A DNA stretch of 64,000 nt from Gammaproteobacteria bacterium (GTDB taxonomy: Bacteria > Pseudomonadota > Gammaproteobacteria > Pseudomonadales > Cellvibrionaceae): contig JAGKWY010000016.1 in NCBI GenBank assembly GCA_021151625.1, positions 9,222 to 73,221 on the forward strand, written 5' to 3'. The number at the start of each line of letters is the position of its first letter. Position 1 is the first letter of the stretch. The position numbers and the translations under genes were made by a program. The notes under the pieces were generated by a model. That model was given only the letters and a program-made list of their open reading frames with translations, was not told the DNA's origin and ran no database searches. This document shows positions 44,432 to 54,596 of this stretch, piece after piece.

Positions 44432-47017
44432 TTAACTAGTCATACGCTGCTCACGCAAAGTACCAATCACCGCTTCGAGCGCGCGATCAAACAACATACC
44501 GTCATCCAGAATCGTCAAGCGCTTGGTTTGGAGTGCAATTGCAAGGCTTTCGCGGCTTTCTTCTGCGACCTTCATGCCGGAACGATTCACAAATATATAT
44601 TTGCCAACTGAACGGATGATTGCCGCCAGACGACAGCGATATTTTTCACCTGCTTCACCCTGCATTTCAAACCAGGTTCCCTGGGTAATATTGTTAACCA
44701 GCGCAAGGTGCTGTGGATCCGCCTGGATACTCTGCGCAACAGGCTCATCTTCAAGAATTGTCTCAGCAGGCTGAACGATTTCCGTCGCCACTTCCGCAAC
44801 AGGCTCGATTACCGCAGCAACAGTTTCCAAAGTCTCAGTATTTACAGCTACAACACTCTCAACCGGTGCAACAAAATTTGTTTCTACCGCAACAGCTTCT
44901 GCATGTGGTATTACAACAGCGTCTACTGCCTCGATTACTTCAGCCTTGGCTGCAACCACAACAATCTCTGCAGTAATCTCTTTCTCTGCAATTTCTTTTA
45001 ATTTTGCCGCCTCTGCATTAGCCGCTAATTGTGCTTTTTGTTGAGCTTCGACCATCGCCGCTTTCATACTTGCGTTTTTGGCAGCCAACTCTTGCGCTTT
45101 AACAGCCAGGGCATCAGCAGAAACGGAAGAAATTTCCTCAGACTGCTGTTTAGGTTCGCCGCGTAAACGCGACAAATGAACAACTTCCAATTGCTTAAAC
45201 AAGTTAGTGGTTTCAAAAGGGCTAAATGAAATACTTTCCAAACCAGTACGTAATTTTTGCAGTAAGTCTGGCACCAACTTTAATAAGCGCTGACGGTTAT
45301 CTTTATCCATTGGAGCAGTCACGCTCCACACCAACTGCTGAGCAGTAGCAGAGCAATTGCGCCATTCATCGCTATCTACACTTTGCTTCAAACTGGTGAT
45401 AAACATTACGTTGGCCCATGCTTCACGCAATAATTTTGTCACCGCCAAAGGCAGTTCTTTTCCCGTACAAATGCGATTTAACTCTGCATCCACTTGTGCG
45501 CGGGCACGCTCAGATTTTGCCTTGCCATCTTCTGCATCAATGGTGCGCTGCTCAAGAATTTGTGCGCGACGCTTTTCTTTATCCAGATACGAGCGGAAAT
45601 CCACCAACAAGCGCTCAAAAATGCCCATGTCAGTATCAAACTCAGTGAGCACTGCCCGGACGGTCTCTTCCATTTTGCTGTAAAGACTATCTTTACGTTG
45701 ACTGTCTTCGGTGGACTCTTGCCAGCCCAAACAGGCCATCGCCATTTCATTTAATAACCGGCGAGCAGGATGCCCACCCTTGCTGAAGAAGGTTTTGTCA
45801 GCAATAGCAACTTTCACCATAGGAATTTGCAGCCGACCAATCAAGGCCTTCATGGGGGCGGCCAGATTGCGATCATCCAGAATAAATTCAAACATCATAC
45901 TGACCAGGTTAATAACATCATCATCAACCTGATTAATAGCTGCCGCCGACTGGGTTTGCTGATGCAGTAACTCATTAAGCATGGAGCGCAAATTTCCTGC
46001 TACTCCACCCGCTGCCAAGGGTGCGCTGTAACTATTTTGTTGCTGCGCCAATGACAAGATTTTAATTAAATCCTGAGTAGTGATTTCTTCGCCTGGCAAT
46101 TGCACGCGTGCGGCGCTACGGCTTGAGCCCAGCAAGTTGCGCAGCTGGCTCAGTACCTGATTGGTTTGCTCATCGTAATTAGGCGCGAAACCACCAGTCA
46201 CCGGAGCAGCTTGCAAACCCATATCAACTTCTGCGCTCAAGCCCTTACCAAAGCTCTCAGCGACATTGGAGGTGGCCTTTTTGGGGGCTCGTGAGGCCTG
46301 TTTCAGTGAGGGCAAAATATTGGCATCAATCAGTGTTTGATTGAGCACATCAAAAAACTTACCCAATTTTGACATTACAATGTTGTCAAACAGCTTGAAC
46401 AATACCAGCTTGGCCTTCACATCCACGTTAAGTGCTTTGGTAGAGTCGATAAATGCACCGCAAACCACATCGACACCCAGAGGATTGTTTTTTTGGTAAA
46501 CCTTGATAGGAACCAAATGATCAATACGTAACGTCAAATGCTGGATAGCTTCACTGAATTGTTCATTGGCTTTATTAACCATCCCATCAACCGCAACCAT
46601 CTCCTCCAACTCGTCATTTTTTACCAACGAGAGATCATCCAGCGAAACAGAATTATCACCTGCTTGTTTTTCATCGCGATAAGCATTGGGATCCAACAGA
46701 CGGGCAAAGCTGATATCGATACTACGGAAAAAAGAAGTTTCCATCGCCCGACGACGAATACGAACCTCCCTCATAGAATCAAAGAATATATTTTGATCAT
46801 GGTTATTATTGGCCTTATCGGCCAACTCAAACATGGCATCGTCCACCTTATCAAACAGCTCGCGTAAAAATAATTGCAATTGCTGACGAGCCTTATCGCG
46901 CAATGTATGCATTGCTGCTGGCAAACGCGCGAGTGCAACTTGCGAATTCGCGGTAGAATTCCGTTCTACATTTAATTGAACGACCTTTTTGGGGTCAGTT
47001 TTAAGATGCTCAGACAT
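44432..47017 (-). CDS. DUF1631 family protein (paralogue 2)
   Basis: 861 residues. It aligns by eye with paralogue 1 along its length: LEEMVAVDGMVNKANEQF, VDVKAKLVLFKLFDNIVMSKL, LVSMMFEFILDDRNLAAPMKALIGRLQIPMVKVAIADKTFFSKGGHPARRLLNEM, and the C-terminal GTWFEMQGEAGEKYRCRLAAI...LFDRALEAVIGTL. A low-complexity Ala/Val/Glu-rich linker (about 640-765) separates the helical body from the C-terminal barrel. It is monocistronic, with no PilZ gene beside it. Function unknown. Confidence 0.88.
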   Translation of the reverse strand: MSEHLKTDPKKVVQLNVERNSTANSQVALARLPAAMHTLRDKARQQLQLFLRELFDKVDDAMFELADKANNNHDQNIFFDSMREVRIRRRAMETSFFRSIDISFARLLDPNAYRDEKQAGDNSVSLDDLSLVKNDELEEMVAVDGMVNKANEQFSEAIQHLTLRIDHLVPIKVYQKNNPLGVDVVCGAFIDSTKALNVDVKAKLVLFKLFDNIVMSKLGKFFDVLNQTLIDANILPSLKQASRAPKKATSNVAESFGKGLSAEVDMGLQAAPVTGGFAPNYDEQTNQVLSQLRNLLGSSRSAARVQLPGEEITTQDLIKILSLAQQQNSYSAPLAAGGVAGNLRSMLNELLHQQTQSAAAINQVDDDVINLVSMMFEFILDDRNLAAPMKALIGRLQIPMVKVAIADKTFFSKGGHPARRLLNEMAMACLGWQESTEDSQRKDSLYSKMEETVRAVLTEFDTDMGIFERLLVDFRSYLDKEKRRAQILEQRTIDAEDGKAKSERARAQVDAELNRICTGKELPLAVTKLLREAWANVMFITSLKQSVDSDEWRNCSATAQQLVWSVTAPMDKDNRQRLLKLVPDLLQKLRTGLESISFSPFETTNLFKQLEVVHLSRLRGEPKQQSEEISSVSADALAVKAQELAAKNASMKAAMVEAQQKAQLAANAEAAKLKEIAEKEITAEIVVVAAKAEVIEAVDAVVIPHAEAVAVETNFVAPVESVVAVNTETLETVAAVIEPVAEVATEIVQPAETILEDEPVAQSIQADPQHLALVNNITQGTWFEMQGEAGEKYRCRLAAIIRSVGKYIFVNRSGMKVAEESRESLAIALQTKRLTILDDGMLFDRALEAVIGTLREQRMTS

Positions 47018-47234
47018 GGTGGATTACCATTAGTAAAAACTTGCGTAATTGAAGTATAACCAAGGGCAAGACACACCAAATAGGCAAATGACAGGATCGA
47101 GAGGCATATCACAAACAGTTATAACCACTAGGCCTGTTTTGCTATTTTTAAGTATATTTAGTAATTAAAGGCTGAAAAACGCGCCATTTTGACTCTTTTT
47201 ATCAAACAACCTGTTTAATTATTCGACACTTTCT

Positions 47235-48089
47235 ATGAACATTTTATATAGCAAAAATCTGCCAACACTACGCGAAGATATAACCAAAACTGTTGAAATG
47301 GCGCTCGCTGAGGACATAGGTGAAGGCGACATTACCGCCCAGCTAATTGCCGCTGAAGAACAGGCTGAAGCGCGAATCATCACCCGGGAAGATTGCGTTT
47401 TTTGTGGCAAGGCTTGGGTGGAGGAAGTCTTTAAACAGTTAGATCCGCTCGTCGAAATACGCTGGCATATAGAAGATGGCCAGGTAGCTGCTGCCAATAG
47501 CCTACTCTTCACACTAAAGGGTAATGCCCGCAGCCTGCTTACTGGTGAACGAGCTGCACTGAACTTTGTTCAAACACTCTCTGGCACCGCAACCGTTAGC
47601 AACCATTACGCCCGCCAGGTAGCGCATACCCAGGTCAAGCTGCTGGACACTCGCAAAACAATCCCGGGCCTACGGAGCGCGCAAAAATATGCGGTTGCCT
47701 GTGGCGGTTGCCACAACCATCGCATCGGCCTTTACGATGCATTTTTGATTAAGGAAAACCATATCGCGGCCAGCGGCGGAATCGCCAAAGCAGTTGCGCG
47801 CGCGCACCAAATAGCTCCCGGTAAACCAGTGGAAGTGGAGGTGGAAAATTTTGATGAACTGGAGCAGGCACTATCAGCACAGGCAGATATCATCATGCTG
47901 GATAATTTTTCTATTGCGGATATGAAAAAAGCTGTTGTACTTACGGCAAAACGCGCAAAGCTGGAAGCATCAGGAAATATTAACGAAACCACCCTGATTT
48001 CAACCGCAGAAACCGGGGTGGATTTTATTTCTATTGGAGCGCTAACAAAACACTGTCACGCTGTGGACTTGTCGATGCGGATACGATGA
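47235..48089 (+). CDS. nadC: Nicotinate-nucleotide pyrophosphorylase (carboxylating)
   Basis: 284 residues, the normal length. It converts quinolinate and PRPP to nicotinate mononucleotide, CO2 and PPi in NAD synthesis. Family features: AEDIGEGDITAQLI, GERAALNFVQTLSGTAT, LLDTRKTIPGLRSAQKYAVACGGCHNHRIGLYDAFLIKENHI, EVEVENFDELEQAL, IIMLDNFS, and FISIGALTKHCHAVDLSMRI at the end. It is divergent from the DUF1631 gene. In many gammaproteobacteria nadC also lies near the pil genes. Confidence 0.97.
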   Translation: MNILYSKNLPTLREDITKTVEMALAEDIGEGDITAQLIAAEEQAEARIITREDCVFCGKAWVEEVFKQLDPLVEIRWHIEDGQVAAANSLLFTLKGNARSLLTGERAALNFVQTLSGTATVSNHYARQVAHTQVKLLDTRKTIPGLRSAQKYAVACGGCHNHRIGLYDAFLIKENHIAASGGIAKAVARAHQIAPGKPVEVEVENFDELEQALSAQADIIMLDNFSIADMKKAVVLTAKRAKLEASGNINETTLISTAETGVDFISIGALTKHCHAVDLSMRIR

Positions 48090-48162
48090 CTCACGCACTC
48101 AAAGCGCCCAGAAAAGCCCCTAAAATAATCCTAACAAAAACAGGAATGCTTAAAGACTCATA

Positions 48163-48894
48163 TTACCATGGAGATAATTGAACTACAGCTATCACATTTG
48201 CAGAGCTTTTATTTATTAGCACCACCATGGCCTCTGTTCGTGACATCAGAGGCAAAAAAGCATCAGCTTCAGGCCATTTTTCTAATTCTTCATTTATTCT
48301 TTCCGGAGTATTGTATTTCCTTAACTCTGCAAGAGGATGAGCAACATTAGTGACATTTTCCTTCTCATTTTCATATGCCGCATATAAATCTGGTCGCTGC
48401 GGAAGATCAACACCACCCTTAACTGACTCAAATAACAATTCAGTATGCTCTATTGAACCTTTTGGCAATTGCGCAGAAACCAATTTAGGTCCACTCCAAC
48501 TTAACACTTGATATTCAGGTAATGCTTTTTCACGATAACTCTCATTAACCTGATAAGCCTGCACAAGATCAAACCTATCCACATTGAATACCATCCAAAC
48601 AACCCGGCCTTCAGCAACAACGTGCATGCCATAAATAAATGCACACATTTGCATCAGCGCAACAATAAGAAAATCAAACTTAAGGTATTTTTTTCCCTCA
48701 ACAGCCAGAATCAGCGTAAGTAATGGTCCAATGATCACATCAACAGAAAGCAGAAGAAGAAAGATGCTAATAGCCCCCACAGCTTCATGAAGAGGCGATG
48801 GGTACCAAAAACCAAATACAACACCAACAGATGCTAGCGCCAATATTAGAGAAATTGTTAAATGCAATAAAAAACATCGCAATCTAAAACGCAT
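48163..48894 (-). CDS. tfpZ: Type IV pilin accessory protein (TfpZ/TfpX family)
   Basis: 243 residues. Two or three transmembrane helices lie in the first 105 residues (HLTISLILALASVGVVFGFWYP, ISIFLLLLSVDVIIGPLLTLIL, FLIVALMQMCAFIYGMHVV). The family pattern VVWMVFNVDRFDLVQAYQV follows, then a periplasmic domain. TfpX/TfpZ proteins accompany particular pilin variants and help their assembly. It is encoded 30 bases after the membrane/spermidine-synthase fusion and downstream of pilA. Confidence 0.85.
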   Translation of the reverse strand: MRFRLRCFLLHLTISLILALASVGVVFGFWYPSPLHEAVGAISIFLLLLSVDVIIGPLLTLILAVEGKKYLKFDFLIVALMQMCAFIYGMHVVAEGRVVWMVFNVDRFDLVQAYQVNESYREKALPEYQVLSWSGPKLVSAQLPKGSIEHTELLFESVKGGVDLPQRPDLYAAYENEKENVTNVAHPLAELRKYNTPERINEELEKWPEADAFLPLMSRTEAMVVLINKSSANVIAVVQLSPW

Positions 48895-48924
48895 ACCTAA
48901 ACCGCCTTCAAAAAAATCTACCGT

Positions 48925-51900
48925 CTATTGCTTGTATCCATTTATTTTCACATCCAGCCAAGACAAGATAAATGCACGGATCCTGTCATTGCCATCCGAA
49001 TTCATAATTTTAGTACCGAATTCAGTATCTACATCTCTAGCTTTTTCATATTCACCTTGAGCAACATAAGCCAATTGCAAATACACTAATGCTAAATTAT
49101 TTGCTTCCATGTAAAACGTCGGCAGCTCGTTAACTGATCCCAGCCATTCTTTTGCTAGCTCTTCAACCAGGACAAAGTTACGCGATGTTATTGCTTCAAT
49201 AAGATGTGAAAGCTTTTTTGCATTATCAGGAAGGCTCTCACACCCAACCCAAGGCGCATCTATCAGCATTCCTTTTTGTTGGGATGGATGCAAATAGGGA
49301 ATTGTCAAATTCGCCAAAAGCGTCAAATTATTCACCCAAACTTTTTCTTGATAAAGTGAAAATTTTTGATCAGTGCAGTCAGTCAGAACCCCTCGCAGCT
49401 GCATGGCCAACTCGATCTCTTGCTCATTTTTGCCAGACTCAATATCAGTGTGATTAATAAAGATCGACCTTATAGTATGAGCCTGATCAATTCTTCGCAA
49501 TTGGTTTGACTTCCTCACAATTTCGCCAGATGCACCGCCCTCAGCAGGAGGGGACCACACATTCATAAACTCTAATAAAGGAAAATTTGAACTACCCAAG
49601 CCTGTCAACAAATCTGCCTGGCTTCCTTTGAACCGTGCAGCAGGAGCTTTCATCGAAAGCACAGGAAAATAATCGCTGTTAGGTTTGACGTCATACAAAT
49701 TTGCATACGCGCGCAAGATATCCGCATCTGCCACGCGAAACAGACGCAACTGTTCTGCAGTTTTTATGCCCAATCGAGCAAGATCATCTCCGGTTGCCCC
49801 CTCTAGCAACCGCTCTAAATTAATATTATTTAATTGCCTTGTCGGACTTGCGACAATAATTAGATCAAAGTTATTCGATATGTATGCATGATAATCTGCA
49901 AAATTAGCAGTCAGGGCTTTTAGTACAGTTGCAACCAATTGGTTATCTATTTCGTAAAGCTGAAGCCACTGAATAAAAACGCCATCATCAGTTAAGTAAG
50001 TAGGTACAAGATTATAAAATTCTGTTGAGAATAAATTTCCTATACCGCTAATCCAAGGGTTTGATGGCTCAGAAATAACAACGTTATATTTTTGCTGCCC
50101 TGAAAAATAACTTTTTGCATCATCAACCACTATATTTGAACGCGGGTCTCTATATGCCCTTCGCACCACACTTTCAAAAAACCTGGCACCTTTCACCATA
50201 ACTTTTTCAATTTCTACAGTATCGACTCGTTCAACATGCTCACTACTTAATACCACGTGCGTTGTCATACCAGAACCAAACCCAATAACCCCAACGCGTT
50301 TAGGCTGATCAACATAAGCAAAAGGCAATGCCCCCGCTAAGGTCATAGTGTATTCATCTTCAGTTGGAGCCTTATGCGCAATGGCAATTGATGCATCCGG
50401 TTTTCCATTCGTAGCAATAGCGACAGAGTCACTCCCCTTAAATACCGAAACGCTAGCTGTTTTACCATCCTGATAAAATAGCATTTGCCGTCCGTTCGCA
50501 TGATGAACAATCCCATGCCTGTATACGCCAGAACTTAATACTTCTGGATTAAATGGAGCTTTCAATGAAACAACAGCGAAAATGCTGAGTATTACAAATC
50601 CCATTAATCCATAACGCGCGAACTCACGATCATCATTAACAGACATCCTGATCAAAATCATGCCAATTAAAACATCAACCAATGCCGCTATAAGAGCAGT
50701 CAACTTAAGACCGGTAAAGGGAATTAAAACATGAATAGCAACAAAGACACCCAAAATAGCGCCCAGCGTATTCCATGCGTACACACGCCCAATAGCGGAC
50801 TCACCTACACCACTTCGCAATAAAACTACAGTAAATAACGGCAAGGTTGTACCGGCAAAAAAAGCGGCGGGAAACATTATCGTAATGGCAAGAAGGGCCG
50901 TTCCCAGATTATACGCTGCATAACCTGCATCGGTTTTCGCTAGAAGATTAATCAAAAAGCTCGACCATTCAAAACTCGATGCATACACCATTAATGACAG
51001 AGCAACCAAGAGCCCCATAATAATCTGCATCCATCCCAATAGTTTCATTGGGCTTAAGCTGGCGTCAGCCTTGCGTCGAATCCATAAGCCACCAAAAGCA
51101 ATTCCCGCAATAAACGTAGCAAGCATTAATTCGAAAGCGTGCAGCGTGCTCCCAACAGCAAGACTAAGCATGCGAATCCAAACCACCTCATAAACAAATG
51201 AAGCAGCACCAGAAAGAAATGTGCCCCCTAACATCAATACTAATAAACGACGTTTTTCTGACACAACACCTGAAAGATTGGCATCATTTTTATTTTCTGT
51301 GACAACCCCCGTGGCCTCCCCGCCAACAACAAATGCAGCAAAGGCAACACATAAATTCATTATCCCGGCCACCAAAAGCGCACCATGCAAACCAACAGCG
51401 GGCATAATCAAAAAAGCACAACACAAAACACCTATTGCTGCACCGAGACTATTAGTAAAATAAAGTCCCCCGAGAATACGACCATTTTTATTCGACTCAC
51501 GCCGAATAATGCCAGAGCTCATAAGTGGAAAAGTCATGCCAAGAAGCACACTCTGCGGAAGAATTAATAACGCAGCTAGCCCCCATTTATAGGCATAGAC
51601 GAGAGACATATCTCCAAGCGATGGAATTACATCTTTGTAACTAACATCAAGCACCCATATAAATATTTCATGGAAAAACAGGGCACAAATACCAATAATC
51701 AATTCAATCAATGCATATATACGGATTAAATACTTCCATCGCTCTCCTGCCCGCACCACCAATGCAGAACCCAGAGCCATCCCCCCCATAAATATTGCCA
51801 ACACCAACGCTTGAGCATAGGCAGCATGCCCTAGAAACAATCCCAGGTAATGCGACCAAATAGACTGATAAATAAGCCCGGCAAAACCCGAGAAGACAAA

Positions 51901-51960
51901 AATAATCATCAGCCAGTATGTACGGTTGGGGAGCCAACGAGACAAAAAAGTACTATTCAA
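48925..51960 (-). CDS. Multi-TM (MFS-like)/spermidine synthase-like fusion with C-terminal helical repeats
   Basis: About 1011 residues. The best start is a TTG at 51960, eight bases after an aaaggag site; an ATG in the same leader is out of frame, and the open frame extends to 51999. The N-terminal half (about 10-470) has 12 or more membrane helices. A spermidine-synthase-like Rossmann domain follows (about 520-760), with GVIGFGSGMTTHVV, a VEIE acidic strand end, DDAKSYF and SEPSNPWISG. The last 100 residues look like TPR helices. Polyamine synthesis is not certain in such fusions. Position between pilA and tfpZ suggests a pilus-related role. Confidence 0.82.
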   Translation of the reverse strand: MNSTFLSRWLPNRTYWLMIIFVFSGFAGLIYQSIWSHYLGLFLGHAAYAQALVLAIFMGGMALGSALVVRAGERWKYLIRIYALIELIIGICALFFHEIFIWVLDVSYKDVIPSLGDMSLVYAYKWGLAALLILPQSVLLGMTFPLMSSGIIRRESNKNGRILGGLYFTNSLGAAIGVLCCAFLIMPAVGLHGALLVAGIMNLCVAFAAFVVGGEATGVVTENKNDANLSGVVSEKRRLLVLMLGGTFLSGAASFVYEVVWIRMLSLAVGSTLHAFELMLATFIAGIAFGGLWIRRKADASLSPMKLLGWMQIIMGLLVALSLMVYASSFEWSSFLINLLAKTDAGYAAYNLGTALLAITIMFPAAFFAGTTLPLFTVVLLRSGVGESAIGRVYAWNTLGAILGVFVAIHVLIPFTGLKLTALIAALVDVLIGMILIRMSVNDDREFARYGLMGFVILSIFAVVSLKAPFNPEVLSSGVYRHGIVHHANGRQMLFYQDGKTASVSVFKGSDSVAIATNGKPDASIAIAHKAPTEDEYTMTLAGALPFAYVDQPKRVGVIGFGSGMTTHVVLSSEHVERVDTVEIEKVMVKGARFFESVVRRAYRDPRSNIVVDDAKSYFSGQQKYNVVISEPSNPWISGIGNLFSTEFYNLVPTYLTDDGVFIQWLQLYEIDNQLVATVLKALTANFADYHAYISNNFDLIIVASPTRQLNNINLERLLEGATGDDLARLGIKTAEQLRLFRVADADILRAYANLYDVKPNSDYFPVLSMKAPAARFKGSQADLLTGLGSSNFPLLEFMNVWSPPAEGGASGEIVRKSNQLRRIDQAHTIRSIFINHTDIESGKNEQEIELAMQLRGVLTDCTDQKFSLYQEKVWVNNLTLLANLTIPYLHPSQQKGMLIDAPWVGCESLPDNAKKLSHLIEAITSRNFVLVEELAKEWLGSVNELPTFYMEANNLALVYLQLAYVAQGEYEKARDVDTEFGTKIMNSDGNDRIRAFILSWLDVKINGYKQ

Positions 51961-52048
51961 AACATTAACTCCTTTCTGTAAGCAAGGGGCGCAGGACACA
52001 CCAATTAATAGCGTAAATTAGATTAATTATTTCCAGTATATGCACCAT

Positions 52049-52078
52049 AAAAAAACGCCCGCAGTGCGGGCGTTTTTT
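52049..52078. terminator. Strong terminator after pilA
   Basis: Symmetric hairpin with stem aaaaaacgcccgc/gcgggcgtttttt, 27 bases beyond the pilA stop. It separates high pilin expression from the downstream gene. Confidence 0.92.
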
Positions 52079-52104
52079 ATACGAACAAAGCGGTAATGCA
52101 AATA

Positions 52105-52602
52105 TTACAGACCGCCCAACAGAGCTTGACGGCAGCTTGCTGGCATAAATCTCAAGTTTTCAGCAGTAGCTGTAGTACCACAAGACCAGCCCATAATTGG
52201 AGTCATAACACCAGCAGTGATTGAAACTGCAGTTTTTCTAGCTGCATCAGCGGTTGGTTGCAGACTCAAAGTTTTACCATCAGCACCAGTACCAGTACCC
52301 TGAATTGCTCCAGAGGTCACAATACCTGCACCAGTAACAGTCAAGCCTTTAGCCATATATTTAGTTGTAATGGTGTCATCACAACCTGCAGCATCTGCAT
52401 CTGCTGGGAAAGCCTGGTTAGTCTGCATAAACTCTGACACTACGTTTTTACAAGCACCCACCTGCAAATTAACTTCTGAAATTTTTGAGCGAGCGGTGTA
52501 ATCCTGATAAGCAGGCAATGCCACAGCAGCCAAAATACCAATGATTGCCACAACAATCATCAACTCGATCAGTGTAAAACCTTTTAATACGGAAGCTTTC
52601 AT
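52105..52602 (-). CDS. pilA: Type IV major pilin
   Basis: 165 residues from the ATG at 52602 (ggagagatatct upstream). A short leader MKASVLKG precedes the prepilin peptidase site, then FTLIELMIVVAIIGILAAVALPAYQDYTARSK with Phe1 and Glu5 of the mature protein. The C-terminal disulfide loop is formed by the two late Cys residues (MGWSCG, PASCRQ). It is the pilus subunit for twitching and DNA uptake. A sigma-54 promoter lies about 50 bases upstream, as in Pseudomonas. It is divergent from pilBCD. Confidence 0.96.
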   Translation of the reverse strand: MKASVLKGFTLIELMIVVAIIGILAAVALPAYQDYTARSKISEVNLQVGACKNVVSEFMQTNQAFPADADAAGCDDTITTKYMAKGLTVTGAGIVTSGAIQGTGTGADGKTLSLQPTADAARKTAVSITAGVMTPIMGWSCGTTATAENLRFMPASCRQALLGGL

Positions 52603-52652
52603 AGATATCTCTCCAAACCTAGGGAATTTATGGAACAACACAAATATACTTT

Positions 52653-52670
52653 AGCAAAGACCATACCAAT
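52653..52670 (-). promoter_or_regulatory. Sigma-54 promoter of pilA
   Basis: On the minus strand ttggtatggtctttgcta fits the -24/-12 consensus, with GG and GC separated by exactly 10 bases. Transcription would begin near 52642, about 40 bases before the start codon. pilA genes of pseudomonads are controlled by RpoN with PilR. Confidence 0.8.
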
Positions 52671-52864
52671 GTTCAAAACCCAGTTTGGCAGCACTTTTTA
52701 GGAATAGCCACCGCAAAAAAGTCGCGACCGACCTTCCCAGCAAGGGCAATCAATGACAATTTTTGTCACGAATCATGCACTTGTGTGGCATTTATTTTGG
52801 CTTATGCCAACAAGCTGCTAAAGTTATAGCCATATTCATTTACCCTCATGACCGTGAATAATCA

Positions 52865-54592
52865 ATGAACAATCCCTCACCACCATTAAGCGGCCTTGCT
52901 CGTCGCCTGGTTACCGACAGCTTGCTAGATGCAGAACTAGCTAACAAAGCTGTCGCTCAAGCCAAAAAAGACAAAATCCCATTTGTCCAACATCTCGTTA
53001 ATAGCGGAGTCCTTGATGCGCGCACTCTTGCACGTATCGCGTCGGAAGAGTTTGGCTCTCCCGTTTTTGATCTGGATGCACTCAACAAAGAGATGATTCC
53101 GCAGAAATTAGTAGATGATAAATTAATAAAAAAACACCACACCTTACCTATAGCCAAAAGAGGCAACCGGCTGTTCCTAGCGGTGACTGATCCTACTGAT
53201 CTGCACGCATTAGATGAAATAAAATTCAATACTGGTACCAACACAGAAGCTGTGCTAGTTGAAGCCGATAAGCTCAAAAGTGCCATTGAGCGCTACCTCA
53301 ACTCTCAGGAGGAAAACCTTGGTGAGGCGTTAGGCGGATTAGATGGAGAGCTTGAAGACCTCGATGTTGAGGCTGTGGATGAGAACACCAAGCATGATGA
53401 CCCCGGCGGTTCTGAAGCCGATGAGGCGCCAATAGTTAAATACATCAATAAAGTATTGCTGGATGCGATTAAAGGAGGCTCATCGGATATTCACTTTGAA
53501 CCCTACGAAAAATCCTATCGAATCCGTTTTCGCACGGACGGCGTTCTTCATGAAGTTTCTCGACCACCAGTAAATCTTGCTACACGTATGGCCGCACGCT
53601 TAAAAGTAATGTCGCAGATGGACATTTCTGAACGACGATTACCACAAGATGGGCGGATAAAACTGAAGGTATCCAAAACAAGAGCGATTGATTTCCGGGT
53701 TAATACCCTGCCAACATTATTCGGCGAAAAAATTGTATTGCGTATTCTTGACCCGAGCTCCGCCAAACTCGGGATTGACGCATTAGGATATGAAGATATC
53801 CAGAAGAAACTTTATCTGGATGCGCTCGCGCAGTCACAAGGAATGATCCTGGTAACTGGCCCGACCGGTAGTGGTAAAACGGTGTCGCTTTACACTGGTC
53901 TTAATATTCTTAATACGGCTGAAGTCAATATTTCTACTGCCGAAGACCCGGTTGAAATTAACCTGGAAGGCATTAACCAAGTACAGATGAATACCAGAGT
54001 TGGCCTTACATTTGCTGAGGCGCTACGCTCCTTTCTCCGCCAAGACCCCGATGTCATTATGGTGGGGGAAATTCGCGATCTGGAAACAGCGGAAATAGCC
54101 ATCAAGGCAGCTCAAACAGGCCACTTGGTTCTTTCGACACTACACACAAACTCTGCTCCAGAAACATTAACTCGCCTGTTAAATATGGGGGTTCCCGCAT
54201 TTAACGTTGCCACTTCAGTGAGCTTGATTATTGCGCAGCGCTTGGCTCGTCGACTTTGTACAGTTTGCCGCAAGCAAGCAACAGACATCCCGGAAGACAT
54301 ACTGAAACAAGAGGGATTTGACGAAATAGGTATCGCACGCGCAGAATTCCAGTTATATCATCCTGTTGGATGCGAAAAATGCAACGGTGGATATAAGGGA
54401 CGCGTGGGCGTATATGAAGTGGTTCGCATCACCCCGCTAATTGCCAACCTTATAATGGAGGGAGGCAACTCTTTACAAATTGCGCGAGCTGCCAAAGAAG
54501 CAGGCTTTAACAACTTAAGAATATCCGCATTGCGTAAAGTCGCAATGGGGTTAACCAGCCTTGAAGAGGCAAACCGAGTCACCAAGGATTAA
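52865..54592 (+). CDS. pilB: Type IV pilus assembly ATPase
   Basis: 575 residues. The N-terminal T2SSE_N domain (about 10-150) is followed by the ATPase. Walker A is TGPTGSGKTVSLYTGL, the Asp-box region is SDIHFEPYEKSYRIRFRTDG, and Walker B with the His-box is FLRQDPDVIMVGEIRDLETAEIAIKAAQTGHL. The zinc tetracysteine is CTVCRK...CEKCNGGYKGRVGVYE. It powers pilus extension at the inner membrane. First gene of the pilBCD-coaE-yacG run. Confidence 0.97.
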   Translation: MNNPSPPLSGLARRLVTDSLLDAELANKAVAQAKKDKIPFVQHLVNSGVLDARTLARIASEEFGSPVFDLDALNKEMIPQKLVDDKLIKKHHTLPIAKRGNRLFLAVTDPTDLHALDEIKFNTGTNTEAVLVEADKLKSAIERYLNSQEENLGEALGGLDGELEDLDVEAVDENTKHDDPGGSEADEAPIVKYINKVLLDAIKGGSSDIHFEPYEKSYRIRFRTDGVLHEVSRPPVNLATRMAARLKVMSQMDISERRLPQDGRIKLKVSKTRAIDFRVNTLPTLFGEKIVLRILDPSSAKLGIDALGYEDIQKKLYLDALAQSQGMILVTGPTGSGKTVSLYTGLNILNTAEVNISTAEDPVEINLEGINQVQMNTRVGLTFAEALRSFLRQDPDVIMVGEIRDLETAEIAIKAAQTGHLVLSTLHTNSAPETLTRLLNMGVPAFNVATSVSLIIAQRLARRLCTVCRKQATDIPEDILKQEGFDEIGIARAEFQLYHPVGCEKCNGGYKGRVGVYEVVRITPLIANLIMEGGNSLQIARAAKEAGFNNLRISALRKVAMGLTSLEEANRVTKD

Positions 54593-54596
54593 CTCC

